Positions 1 through 7,191 of a stretch of DNA of 15,178 bases are shown here, in pieces; the first letter of the stretch is position 1, and each line of letters starts with the position of its first letter. The stretch comes from Victivallales bacterium (GTDB taxonomy: Bacteria > Verrucomicrobiota > Lentisphaeria > Oligosphaerales > Oligosphaeraceae), in contig JAFYGL010000535.1 in assembly GCA_017543165.1 (NCBI GenBank), positions 1 to 15,178 of the forward strand, written 5' to 3'. The notes under the pieces were generated by a model, which ran no database searches, was not told the DNA's origin, and worked only from the letters and a program-made list of their open reading frames with translations. The position numbers and the translations under genes are program-made.

Positions 1-1990
1 AGAGTTCCTTGAGGACTTTGATGCGGTCCTGCTTGTCAACGCAGAGGGTCATCTTGCGGAGCAGGAACAGAGGCTTGGAGGAGCCAGTGGAGTAGAACAT
101 GTGCTCGGTACGGAACAGGCCGATGCCCTCTGCGCCGAAGGTGCGTGCCTTCTTTGCGTCGGCTGGGTTGTCTGCATTGGCGCGGACGCCCATCTTGCGG
201 TACTTGTCCACCAAAGTCATGAGGCGGATGAACTTGGAGTAGTCTGCGCCTGCGGTGGGCTCCCCCAGTGGCATTTCGCCGCTGGCTGCGACGCCCTTGG
301 AGCCGTTCATTGTCACATAGTCGCCTTCGCGCAGGATCTTGTCCCCGATCTTGACAGTCTTGTTTGCCGCGTCAACTATCATTTCGGATGCGCCGACGAT
401 GCAGCTCTTGCCCCAGCCGCGGGCAACCAGCGCCGCGTGCGAGGTCATGCCGCCGCGTGCGGTGAGGATACCGTCCGCAACCTGCATGCCTTCCACGTCT
501 TCTGGGTTGGTTTCTTCGCGGACGAGAATGACCTTCTTGCCGAGGCGGTCGGCTGCGATGGCGTCTTCACTGGTGAAGAAAATCTGGCCGCTGGCCGCGC
601 CTGGGCCTGCGGGAAGTCCCTTGACCAGGACAGTGGTCTTGCCTTCAGCGGATGGTTCGATGATGGGCAGCAGGAATTCCAGGACCTGGTTGGGGTTGAC
701 GCGGAGTACTGCGGTCTTCTCGTCGATGAGTTTCTCATCCAGCATGTCGAGTGCCATGGTGACGGCTGCCTTGCCGCCACGCTTGCCGCTGCGGCACTGG
801 AGCATGAAGAGCTTGCCGTTTTCAATGGTGAACTCGATGTCCTGCATGTCGCGGTAGTGCTTTTCCAAGGTATGGCGGATGCCGACCAGCTGCTTGTAGG
901 TGGCGGGCATGAGTTCCTGCATGGACTTCATGTGCTTGTTCTGCTCGGTCTTGGTCTCGTTGTTCAACGGGTTTGGTGTGCGGATGCCAGCGACCACGTC
1001 TTCGCCCTGGGCGTTGATGAGCCATTCGCCGAAGAACTTGTTCTCGCCAGTGGCGGGGTTGCGGGTGAAGGCAACGCCTGTGGCGGATGTGTCGCCCATG
1101 TTGCCGAACACCATGGTCTGCACGTTGACGGCGGTGCCCCAGTCATCTGGAATGCCCTCGATGCGGCGGTATGAGACGGCCTTCTTGCCGACCCAGCTCT
1201 TGAAGACGGCGCCGATGCCGCCCCACAGCTGCTTCAGCGGGTCGTCTGGGAAGTCCACGCCCAGAACCTGCTTGATCTTGCGCTTGAAGGCGTTTGCCAA
1301 TGTCTTCAGGTCTTCGGCGTTCAGTTCGGTGTCGGACTTGTAGCCCTGGAAGTCCTTGTAGCTGTCCAGCATTTCATCCAAAAGCTTGCGGATGCCCTTT
1401 CCGTCGATGGGGTCGATGCCTTCTGCCTTTTCCATGACAACGTCAGCATACATCATGATGAGGCGGCGATATGAATCCCAGACGAAGCGCTCGTTCTTGG
1501 TGCGGGCGATGAGGCCAGGTATGGTCTTGGGGCAGAGGCCGATGTTGAGGACTGTGTCCATCTTGCCAGGCATGGACTGGCGTGCGCCTGAACGGCAGCT
1601 GACCAGCAGGGGCTTTTCGGGGTCGCCGTATTTCAGGCCCATGTGCTTTTCAACAACTGCCAGCGCGGCATTGACTTCAGCCTCAAGGCCTGCGGGGAAC
1701 TTTTCGCCGCAGTCGAAATATGCGGTGCAGCATTCGGTGGTTATGGTGAATCCTGGTGGCACTGGCAATCCCAGGCGGCTCATTTCCGCCAGGTTCGCGC
1801 CCTTGCCGCCCAGTTCGTTTCTCATGGCTGCATTGCCTTCTGCGGAGCCCATTCCAAAGCTATAGACGTACTTGGTCTTGGGTGCGGTTTTCTCTGCGGT
1901 TTTCGCAGTTTTGGTGGCCTTCACTTCCTTGGTTGCCTTCGCTGCTGTTGCCTTGCTTGCGGCAGCTTCCTTTTTCACTGCTTTTGCCAT
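1..1990 (-). CDS. ppdK: Pyruvate, phosphate dikinase (C-terminus beyond the window)
   Basis: PPDK interconverts pyruvate + ATP + Pi and PEP + AMP + PPi in the cytoplasm, linking glycolysis to gluconeogenesis. About 663 codons are visible, reading leftward from ATG at 1990. The nucleotide-binding domain carries GGKGANLAEM (about residues 62-71), RSGARQSMPGMMDT and WGTAVNVQTMVFGN. The swivelling phosphohistidine domain carries GGMTSHAALVARGWG, with the phospho-accepting His at 437-439 (residue 518). The PEP/pyruvate barrel has only begun (GAEGIGLFRTEHMF), so its catalytic Cys lies outside the window. The start is supported by AAAGGA about 7 nt upstream. Compared with the Clostridium symbiosum enzyme there is an extra N-terminal tail of about 38 residues, almost entirely Ala, Lys, Thr and Glu, before the conserved KYVYSF. 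The gene has its own long leader behind the terminator of the small upstream gene, so it is probably transcribed separately. The identification is secure. Confidence 0.97.
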   Translation of the reverse strand, partial: MAKAVKKEAAASKATAAKATKEVKATKTAKTAEKTAPKTKYVYSFGMGSAEGNAAMRNELGGKGANLAEMSRLGLPVPPGFTITTECCTAYFDCGEKFPAGLEAEVNAALAVVEKHMGLKYGDPEKPLLVSCRSGARQSMPGKMDTVLNIGLCPKTIPGLIARTKNERFVWDSYRRLIMMYADVVMEKAEGIDPIDGKGIRKLLDEMLDSYKDFQGYKSDTELNAEDLKTLANAFKRKIKQVLGVDFPDDPLKQLWGGIGAVFKSWVGKKAVSYRRIEGIPDDWGTAVNVQTMVFGNMGDTSATGVAFTRNPATGENKFFGEWLINAQGEDVVAGIRTPNPLNNETKTEQNKHMKSMQELMPATYKQLVGIRHTLEKHYRDMQDIEFTIENGKLFMLQCRSGKRGGKAAVTMALDMLDEKLIDEKTAVLRVNPNQVLEFLLPIIEPSAEGKTTVLVKGLPAGPGAASGQIFFTSEDAIAADRLGKKVILVREETNPEDVEGMQVADGILTARGGMTSHAALVARGWGKSCIVGASEMIVDAANKTVKIGDKILREGDYVTMNGSKGVAASGEMPLGEPTAGADYSKFIRLMTLVDKYRKMGVRANADNPADAKKARTFGAEGIGLFRTEHMFYSTGSSKPLFLLRKMTLCVDKQDRIKVLKEL

Positions 1991-2035
1991 TGTTTTTCCT
2001 TTCTTTGTTTAGGGTTTTTGTGTTGAAGCCGCCTG

Positions 2036-2119
2036 TCCTGACCCTTGGAGATGTCAGGCGAAATCTGGAAACAATCCCAGTGTTCGCCTGACGTCTCCGT
2101 GCAGTGTCGCAGGTCAGGA
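2036..2119. repeat. Nested inverted repeat in the ppdK leader
   Basis: Three nested pairings are visible. The outer one is TCCTGACC (2036-2043) with GGTCAGGA (2112-2119). The middle one is a 16-bp arm at 2047-2062 against 2083-2098 with a single G.T. The inner one is CTGG (2065-2068) with CCAG (2077-2080). The element lies between the terminator at 2157-2189 and the ppdK start at 1990, so it would be in the ppdK 5' untranslated region or overlap its promoter. There is no U-run after it in either direction, so it is not a standard terminator. It could be a structured regulatory leader or a copy of a palindromic repeat family. Confidence 0.75.
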
Positions 2120-2156
2120 ACCATGGTGAGGCGTTGTCCCTTGCCTCCAGACAGCC

Positions 2157-2189
2157 AATAACAAAAAGGCACTTCCCCGTGGAAGCGCC
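2157..2189 (-). terminator. Intrinsic terminator of the small basic protein gene
   Basis: Read on the minus strand, GGCGCTTCC, a 4-nt ACGG loop and GGAAGTGCC form a 9-bp stem (one G.U), followed directly by TTTTTGTTATT. It starts about 23 nt after the stop codon of the 35-codon gene and separates it from ppdK. Confidence 0.85.
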
Positions 2190-2212
2190 ATGAAACTCTA
2201 TTGAACCATATA

Positions 2213-2320
2213 TTAGTTCTTCTTTGCCGCCTTGATGGCCTCGCGAATGCGTTCGCGAGTGCGCTCTGCATAGCGGTTGCGACGTGCTCTCTTAAGGGCT
2301 TTCCTGTGTTGCTGACCCAT
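2213..2320 (-). CDS. Small, highly basic 35-residue protein
   Basis: A 35-codon gene from ATG at 2320 to TAA at 2213. Several signals show it is real: a consensus promoter (2379-2406), AGGAG about 7 nt before the ATG, and an intrinsic terminator right behind it, making a compact single-gene transcript. The product begins MGQQHRKALKRARRNRY and ends in AAKKN. About 15 of 35 residues are Arg, Lys or His and there are only a few acidic ones. It has no membrane segment or signal peptide. The arginine/lysine-rich helix-like composition resembles tiny ribosome-associated or nucleic-acid-binding proteins, several of which are known from PVC bacteria, but I cannot assign it to a family. Ribosomal association is an inference from composition only. 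The longer overlapping reading frame at 1975-2364 is in another frame and has no such signals. Confidence 0.8.
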   Translation of the reverse strand: MGQQHRKALKRARRNRYAERTRERIREAIKAAKKN

Positions 2321-2378
2321 TTTCTCTCTCCTGGTTTGTTACAAAATTTTGCTTCTACTGCCAAAAAAAATGCGCAGT

Positions 2379-2406
2379 AATATACACAAGTTATCCTCTA
2401 TTTCAA
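2379..2406 (-). promoter_or_regulatory. Sigma70-type promoter of the small basic protein gene
   Basis: On the minus strand, TTGAAA (2406-2401), a 16-nt spacer, then TATATT (2384-2379). The predicted start near 2372 gives a leader of about 50 nt to the ATG at 2320. Two other candidate promoters in this window have the same TTGNNN, 16-nt spacer, TAWATT layout. Confidence 0.55.
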
Positions 2407-2434
2407 GCCAGCAGGTGCAAAGTTCATAATAGGT

Positions 2435-2530
2435 CACCCCCCATGCAGAGAGCCAGGGACCAAAAAGCAAAGAAGACAACGCATGTTGCTTTCATCCCCT
2501 TCGTTCCATTCGTCCCTGCAATGGGGGGTG
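2435..2530. repeat. 96-bp imperfect palindrome between divergent genes
   Basis: CACCCCCCAT (2435-2444) pairs perfectly with ATGGGGGGTG (2521-2530). Further in, AGGGAC (2455-2460, with the C at 2454) pairs with GTCCCT (2512-2517, with the G at 2518). A small inner hairpin, CAAC-GCAT-GTTG, lies near 2478-2489. The span falls between the promoter of the small basic protein gene and the protease gene. No open reading frame is evident in it. It may encode a structured RNA or be a palindromic repeat copy. Together with the flanking promoters it accounts for most of the gene-free stretch 2321-2637. Confidence 0.7.
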
Positions 2531-2556
2531 TTCAATTACCTTTTTGTTTTTAATGA

Positions 2557-2584
2557 TTTGTATTTCAGTTGCCAATGCTATAAA
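2557..2584 (+). promoter_or_regulatory. Possible promoter of the C10 protease gene
   Basis: TATAAA (2579-2584) is a good -10 box. Upstream, TTTGTA (2557-2562) at 16 nt is only a weak -35 match. Transcription would start near 2590, which makes the in-frame ATG at 2590 an unlikely translation start and favours the ATG at 2638. Confidence 0.35.
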
Positions 2585-2626
2585 TTACGATGTTTTCAAT
2601 TGACCAGAACCGCATCGAATCTTCAC

Positions 2627-2632
2627 AGGAGG
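2627..2632 (+). promoter_or_regulatory. Strong ribosome binding site deciding the protease start
   Basis: AGGAGG, 5 nt before ATG 2638. The upstream in-frame ATG at 2590 has no comparable site, so translation most likely begins at 2638. Confidence 0.85.
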
Positions 2633-2637
2633 AAGCC

Positions 2638-5076
2638 ATGCCATTGCCAGATTTAAAACTAACTACTTATGCAGGTAATACAGCAAAAGGATATGTAGAT
2701 ATCAATCAGCTTATTTTGCTGACGGATACTGGCGCGGATGATGACTGGGAATCGCCTGACATAGAGCCAACTGGCGAATATTCCTACTCCACCACGCAGT
2801 ACTACACCTCGGACGATGAAGTCTTTCTTTCATACGCAGTTTGGAATAATTCGAGTGTGGTCGCCAACCCTTTTAAAATCTCGGTATTGGTTGACGGCTT
2901 GGAACGATATAGTCATACCTTAGATGAAAATTTTCCTGCCACTAGTATCATCACCTCCGAAACGCACATAAATCTTGGTCGTTTCACAACAGGTGAGCAT
3001 AACCTGGTAATTTTCATAGATTCCACTAATGCCGTGGAGGAAGGCAGCGAGGAGAACAATGTGTACAGCCTGTCATTTACAGTGGCACAAGGTGAAAGCG
3101 AGCCAGCCACATACCTGCTTTCCACAAACTGGGCACAGAAGGGAGACGATAATCTGACATACGCCTTCAACAGGTACACGCCTGATGACTATCTCACAGG
3201 CTGCGTCAGCCTCGCCAATGCGCAGATTCTCTACTACTGGGCGCAACAGGGCTATGACGTGGCCCTGGAGGTCCAGAACTCGGATTCTTTCACCTGCGAG
3301 GTCTATAACAGGAATACGCATCAGACAATGTCGTCCTTCACCGTCAACAGCGCAAACATTGAGGAAAAATGCGGAATAACGCTTGACGGATTGAATGACA
3401 TGCTGTCCGCAATCACCTACGACGGGGCAGACAGCGACGAGGACGGGGACATAGCCGCAATGACTTTGGCGGGAATGATGATTCTGCATGCCCAGGCTCA
3501 TTGCACTTACACATATTACAGCAATATTGATTCAGAGGAATACGACTATGACCTGACCTCGGCTCCATTCAACCAGAATATACTCCAGAGGGCCAACTTC
3601 AATTCCACATACGTCGGCAATTTCACCGCCAGTACCTGGAATACGATTAGGGACAATGTGCTGGACGGCAAACCTGTAATGGTGAGCAGCCACAAGATAT
3701 CCCATGTGCTCATAGTGGACGGATATGATGAAAATACAGGAGAGTACCACTTGAACTTCGGCTGGGGCGGCGATGCCACGAAAGAATACGTAGAAAAGGA
3801 ATTTGTCCCACCGGAATTGTATCAAGGTTATGTGGGCAATGGCTGGTACAATGCCGAGGAGCTGGCTGCCCTCGACATGAACTATGCCGTTGTGGATATC
3901 TGCCCCAACTATGAAAAGGGTTTCCCCACTTTCACTGAAGGCGGCATTGTGGACGGAAGTTCACTGGAGCCAATGCTGATAGAGCAGGAAAAGGAGGTGG
4001 GCGGCGTGATACTGTCCACAGGCATTGATGGGGACTTCTTCGTGCCATTGGCATTGCCGACGGACAATGTCCGCGTCTGCATCCTGGGAAATCTCTACGA
4101 GGAGCCGAAGGTCATATTCGCCGAGGCAAACGGTGCGCATATTGATCCGTCGCTGGTGTTGCTGGACACTCTGGATGCGGAAAATCCACCATTGGAAATG
4201 AGGCCTCTCAACGATGGCGTGGCCGATGTGTTCCTGGCACGCCCAAGCGGCGAACTGTGGGGCAATGACTACTTGGCCGTGAACAAGGGATACATTGACA
4301 TAAATGAAGTAAAAAGCGGCATATTGGGCGATACGCCAGAAAAGAAGTCTATTGCCAATCGCAACAAGATATGCGATGTGTTCACTGGCTCTGGCGATGC
4401 AAGCGTGCTGCTGCTTACAGACGATGCGTGGGTTATCGAACCCAGCGGCGCCTGCGGCGATGCGCTTTTCCTGGATGACATCTATTCCGCCTCTGGATAT
4501 GACACCAATGAAAAGGCGCGCCTTTGCCATATAGATGAAATCTACGCTGGCGCAGGGGACGATGTGATTGACATGACCAGCGACAGATATGTTTACGCGG
4601 GCAGTGGCATGACCATACATGGCGGTGCGGGCGATGATGTCATCTGGTCCAACCAGGGTTTCAATATTCTCTATGGCGATGCTGGCAACGACTGCATTAC
4701 GGGAAGCCGCTTCTGCAACGAGATACTCATCGGCGGCACTGGGGACGATACGCTGAACGGATTCAGCGGGGACAATGTGTTCTGCTTCGGCGAAGACTGG
4801 GGAAATGACACTGTACAGTATGACGGCTCCGAGGGCAGCGGGACTTTGGTTTTCGTGGCAGGACTTGCCGACTACAACTGGGACGATGTAAACCGCACAT
4901 TCACCTGCGGAGACAATTCAGTCACGGTAAACCAGCAATATCCCACACTTGAAAATCTGACCATCTACGTGGGTGAAAACCGCATCTACGGCAATGGAAT
5001 AATAAATTACGAAGACTACAGCGACTACTGCGAAAACCAGAATTCATCAGCGGTAATAGCCATTGCATTTGGCTGA
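2638..5076 (+). CDS. CARDB - C10 (streptopain-like) cysteine protease - RTX-repeat protein
   Basis: 812 residues, probably secreted. Roughly residues 45-165 form a CARDB-type beta-sandwich (YAVWNNSSVV... then EEGSEENNVYSL). Residues about 170-420 are a C10 peptidase: WAQ (oxyanion Gln), TGCVSLANAQILYYW with catalytic Cys189, HVLIVDGY with catalytic His356, and NFGWGG (Trp376), in streptopain order. A beta-rich linker follows. Residues about 632-705 hold four RTX-type nonapeptides (AGAGDDVID, GGAGDDVIW, GDAGNDCIT, GGTGDDTLN) that should bind calcium. There is no classical signal peptide, so export could be by a type I system with a C-terminal signal (inference; no transporter genes are in the window). 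It has more than ten cysteines, unusual for an RTX protein. The streptopain-type prodomain is absent, with CARDB in its place. The first 60 codons are noticeably more AT-rich than the rest. The protease assignment is firm; the substrate is unknown. Confidence 0.9.
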   Translation: MPLPDLKLTTYAGNTAKGYVDINQLILLTDTGADDDWESPDIEPTGEYSYSTTQYYTSDDEVFLSYAVWNNSSVVANPFKISVLVDGLERYSHTLDENFPATSIITSETHINLGRFTTGEHNLVIFIDSTNAVEEGSEENNVYSLSFTVAQGESEPATYLLSTNWAQKGDDNLTYAFNRYTPDDYLTGCVSLANAQILYYWAQQGYDVALEVQNSDSFTCEVYNRNTHQTMSSFTVNSANIEEKCGITLDGLNDMLSAITYDGADSDEDGDIAAMTLAGMMILHAQAHCTYTYYSNIDSEEYDYDLTSAPFNQNILQRANFNSTYVGNFTASTWNTIRDNVLDGKPVMVSSHKISHVLIVDGYDENTGEYHLNFGWGGDATKEYVEKEFVPPELYQGYVGNGWYNAEELAALDMNYAVVDICPNYEKGFPTFTEGGIVDGSSLEPMLIEQEKEVGGVILSTGIDGDFFVPLALPTDNVRVCILGNLYEEPKVIFAEANGAHIDPSLVLLDTLDAENPPLEMRPLNDGVADVFLARPSGELWGNDYLAVNKGYIDINEVKSGILGDTPEKKSIANRNKICDVFTGSGDASVLLLTDDAWVIEPSGACGDALFLDDIYSASGYDTNEKARLCHIDEIYAGAGDDVIDMTSDRYVYAGSGMTIHGGAGDDVIWSNQGFNILYGDAGNDCITGSRFCNEILIGGTGDDTLNGFSGDNVFCFGEDWGNDTVQYDGSEGSGTLVFVAGLADYNWDDVNRTFTCGDNSVTVNQQYPTLENLTIYVGENRIYGNGIINYEDYSDYCENQNSSAVIAIAFG

Positions 5077-5093
5077 AGATTCAGTGCGGGACG

Positions 5094-5122
5094 CGGGGCG
5101 ATATCATTCGCCCCGTTTTTTT
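5094..5122 (+). terminator. Intrinsic terminator of the protease gene
   Basis: CGGGGCGA (5094-5101), a 6-nt loop and TCGCCCCG (5108-5115) form an 8-bp stem followed by seven T (5116-5122), 17 nt after the protease stop codon. Confidence 0.9.
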
Positions 5123-5137
5123 ATCCCAGCAAGGATT

Positions 5138-5180
5138 GAAAAAATCAAGCACCAAATGTGCATTTTGCATATTTGGTGCT
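5138..5180 (-). terminator. Hairpin terminator for the minus-strand sugar cluster
   Basis: A 15-bp arm at 5148-5162 pairs with 5166-5180 (one G.T) around a 3-nt loop. Read on the minus strand it is followed by TTGATTTTTTC, giving a T-run. It lies about 70 nt past the stop of the minus-strand fusion gene at 5251 and is the best candidate end for that transcript. Confidence 0.65.
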
Positions 5181-5221
5181 GAAAATTAGCATGCCAGAAT
5201 TTTTTTCGCAAGAGTTCAGTG

Positions 5222-5249
5222 CGGGGCGATACCATCGCCCCGTCTTTTT
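5222..5249 (+). terminator. Second plus-strand terminator, near-copy of the first
   Basis: CGGGGCGAT (5222-5230), ACC, ATCGCCCCG (5234-5242), then TCTTTTT. Including the shared preceding TTCAGTGCGG, it matches the terminator at 5094-5122 apart from a 6-bp indel and a few single-base differences, so one is probably a duplicate. It ends one base before the stop codon of the convergent gene, where it would block read-through into that gene from the left. Confidence 0.8.
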
Positions 5250-5250
5250 A

Positions 5251-7167
5251 CTAGGCTTCTGGAACCCTGGCCAGCAGGTTTTCCGCCATGGCTGTGAGAT
5301 TCGGGAATATGCCTGCCTCCGTGGAGGCCTGCACCAGCATTTCCAGGCCTGGCCTGATGAATTGGCGGTACCATTCCAGACCGTCCTTCTTCCACAGCTT
5401 GCCATACGCGCCCAGACATTGAAGCAGGCGCTGGCAGGCGGCGATAGGCAGCATTTCATCCGCTGGCGGAATTGCGCCCAGCAGTTTCACTTGCCTGCAA
5501 TATTCGTTCCAGATGCTCTGCCTCAAGTCGTGTGGCATCTTCTGGTATGGGTCGAAAAGAAGCGCGCCAAGATCATATCCAGCGGCGCCAAGCCTCATGC
5601 CCTGGAAGTCTATCAAATATACCTTGCCTTCCAGTTCCTTTATATTTGCGCTTTGCAGGTCTCTATGCAGCGGCACCAATGGCTCGCAAAGCAGGCGAGA
5701 GCGCAGTTCCTTGTATTCCTTTGCCACAGGCCCCCACAGTTCAGGCGCATTGAACAGGCCCTCCAGAATATGGGTGCGGAAATAGTCCCTTTCCCAGTTG
5801 TAGAGCCCTTTTGTGAAGCCCCGCTGCAAGGGTAGTTCCTCCAGTTGCATTTGCCGCGCCCCCAGCACATGCAGCCTTGCCACCTGCTCAACTGTCAGTT
5901 TCAGATAGTCCTCCTGTATGTTATCTGGCATGAGGTGCAAATCATTCTGCCCCAGGTCCTGTGAGACCAGTTCGCACTTGTCCGCCAGATGTATATACAC
6001 CTTGGGCACATTTATGCCCAGGCGCGTCAGGAAGTCCGATATTGCGGCGAAACTTGAGTTCTCTATGCGCTTCGGGTTGTATGCGGACCATACCCAGCTC
6101 TTGCCGCCGCAGCTGATGCGGCAGTATTTGCGCCCGCTGCCCTGCTTTGCCAATGGCTCCAATGTGGAGGATGCCTCGTCTATGCCAAGAATGTCGTATA
6201 TGCGCTTGTCTGGCTTGCGTGCATCATCCACAGGCGGCGGCATCTGCACGTCGTAGCCAGTGTAAATGCCGTCCGCATACAGCAATTGGCTTGGCAGATG
6301 CGTATAGTCCCACAGCACCACATTGTGCAGATGTGCGCCAGAGGGTACGTTCAGATATTTTCCCAGTCCCAGTGCGCCTGTGCAGACCACGCCCTGCAGT
6401 TCCAGTTCGAAGCGGCGCTGCGCCTGCTCGGTTTGCGCGGCCCGCAGGAGAGGATGCCAGCTGAAAGGGCAGTCCAGCGCATCGCTGTGTGCGCGTATGT
6501 ATTCGTGCGGCGTGCCGATGTCGGACCAGAATGTGTCCTCGTTTGCCACCAGGCCAGCCACCTTTTCGCCATTGTCCAGCGCTGTCTGGAATGCCTTGAT
6601 TATGTCGGGCGCCTCTTCGTCATCTGGAAGATAGTCCAATGCCCTGCGCCTCAAGATATATACGCCTGAGAATGTGAATCTGCCATTTTCCTTGTCTCTG
6701 AATTGCTGGATATTGCCGTTCTCGTCCAGGGAAACCGTCCTTGGCCCCTTGCCTGGAATAAGCAGGACTGTGACCAGATTATGCTCTGCCTGATGTTTTG
6801 CAATGAGGGTTTTCAAGTCAAAGTCGATTACAATGTCCACATTGTGCACAAGAAAATCCGTGGCCTGGGTGAGCAGCGACATGCCGCGCCTGAGGCCGCC
6901 GCCTGAATTCAGCAGCTTGTCCTCGCAGGAGACTTTCAGTTTCCAGCCGTACGCTTCGTTGAGGCGCCCGCAGTTCTCATAGACGCGTTCTCCCTGGTAG
7001 CAGGCATTGACAATGCAGTCCTCTATGCCTGCATTGTGCAGATAAGACGCCACAAGTTCCAGCAGCGGTATGCCGCAGAATGGCACCAGTGCCTTTGGGC
7101 GCACCAGCGTCGCTGGTCTCAGGCGCCGACCTTCGCCAGCCGCCAATATGAATCCTGCAAGTTGCAT
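5251..7167 (-). CDS. MurU-like nucleotidyltransferase fused to AmgK-like sugar kinase
   Basis: 638 residues from ATG 7167. Residues 1-235 are a sugar-1-phosphate nucleotidyltransferase: FILAAGEGRRLRP (6-18), RPKALVP (23-29), NSGGG (87-91), NVD (109-111), FSGVYIL and FWSDIGT. The order follows Pseudomonas MurU (UDP-MurNAc synthesis). Residues about 236-320 are a linker, followed by an aminoglycoside-phosphotransferase-fold kinase at about 330-620 with LHRDLQSANI (catalytic Asp503), LIDFQG (Mg-binding Asp520) and YDLGALL, as in AmgK (anomeric MurNAc/GlcNAc kinase). In Pseudomonas the two enzymes are separate and act consecutively; here one chain could turn a free amino sugar into its UDP form. 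Substrate specificity is inferred. A GTG at 7188 would add seven residues and lies 3 nt after the upstream stop. Neither start has a clear Shine-Dalgarno, so translation is probably coupled. I prefer the ATG because family members begin just before the FILAAG motif. Confidence 0.85.
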   Translation of the reverse strand: MQLAGFILAAGEGRRLRPATLVRPKALVPFCGIPLLELVASYLHNAGIEDCIVNACYQGERVYENCGRLNEAYGWKLKVSCEDKLLNSGGGLRRGMSLLTQATDFLVHNVDIVIDFDLKTLIAKHQAEHNLVTVLLIPGKGPRTVSLDENGNIQQFRDKENGRFTFSGVYILRRRALDYLPDDEEAPDIIKAFQTALDNGEKVAGLVANEDTFWSDIGTPHEYIRAHSDALDCPFSWHPLLRAAQTEQAQRRFELELQGVVCTGALGLGKYLNVPSGAHLHNVVLWDYTHLPSQLLYADGIYTGYDVQMPPPVDDARKPDKRIYDILGIDEASSTLEPLAKQGSGRKYCRISCGGKSWVWSAYNPKRIENSSFAAISDFLTRLGINVPKVYIHLADKCELVSQDLGQNDLHLMPDNIQEDYLKLTVEQVARLHVLGARQMQLEELPLQRGFTKGLYNWERDYFRTHILEGLFNAPELWGPVAKEYKELRSRLLCEPLVPLHRDLQSANIKELEGKVYLIDFQGMRLGAAGYDLGALLFDPYQKMPHDLRQSIWNEYCRQVKLLGAIPPADEMLPIAACQRLLQCLGAYGKLWKKDGLEWYRQFIRPGLEMLVQASTEAGIFPNLTAMAENLLARVPEA

Positions 7168-7191
7168 GTTGGGTAAATATGGGCGCACAGA

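Noticed and set aside
101..1174. Long plus-strand frame opposite ppdK
   Set aside because: It is an antisense shadow of a strongly conserved gene and has no recognisable domain or ribosome binding site.
1975..2364. 129-codon minus-strand frame over the ppdK leader
   Set aside because: It crosses the terminator, the long palindrome and the ppdK start, and is out of frame with the 35-codon gene that carries all the expression signals.
2590..2637. Upstream ATG start for the C10 protease
   Set aside because: It has no Shine-Dalgarno and sits at the predicted transcription start. ATG 2638 has a perfect AGGAGG 5 nt upstream.
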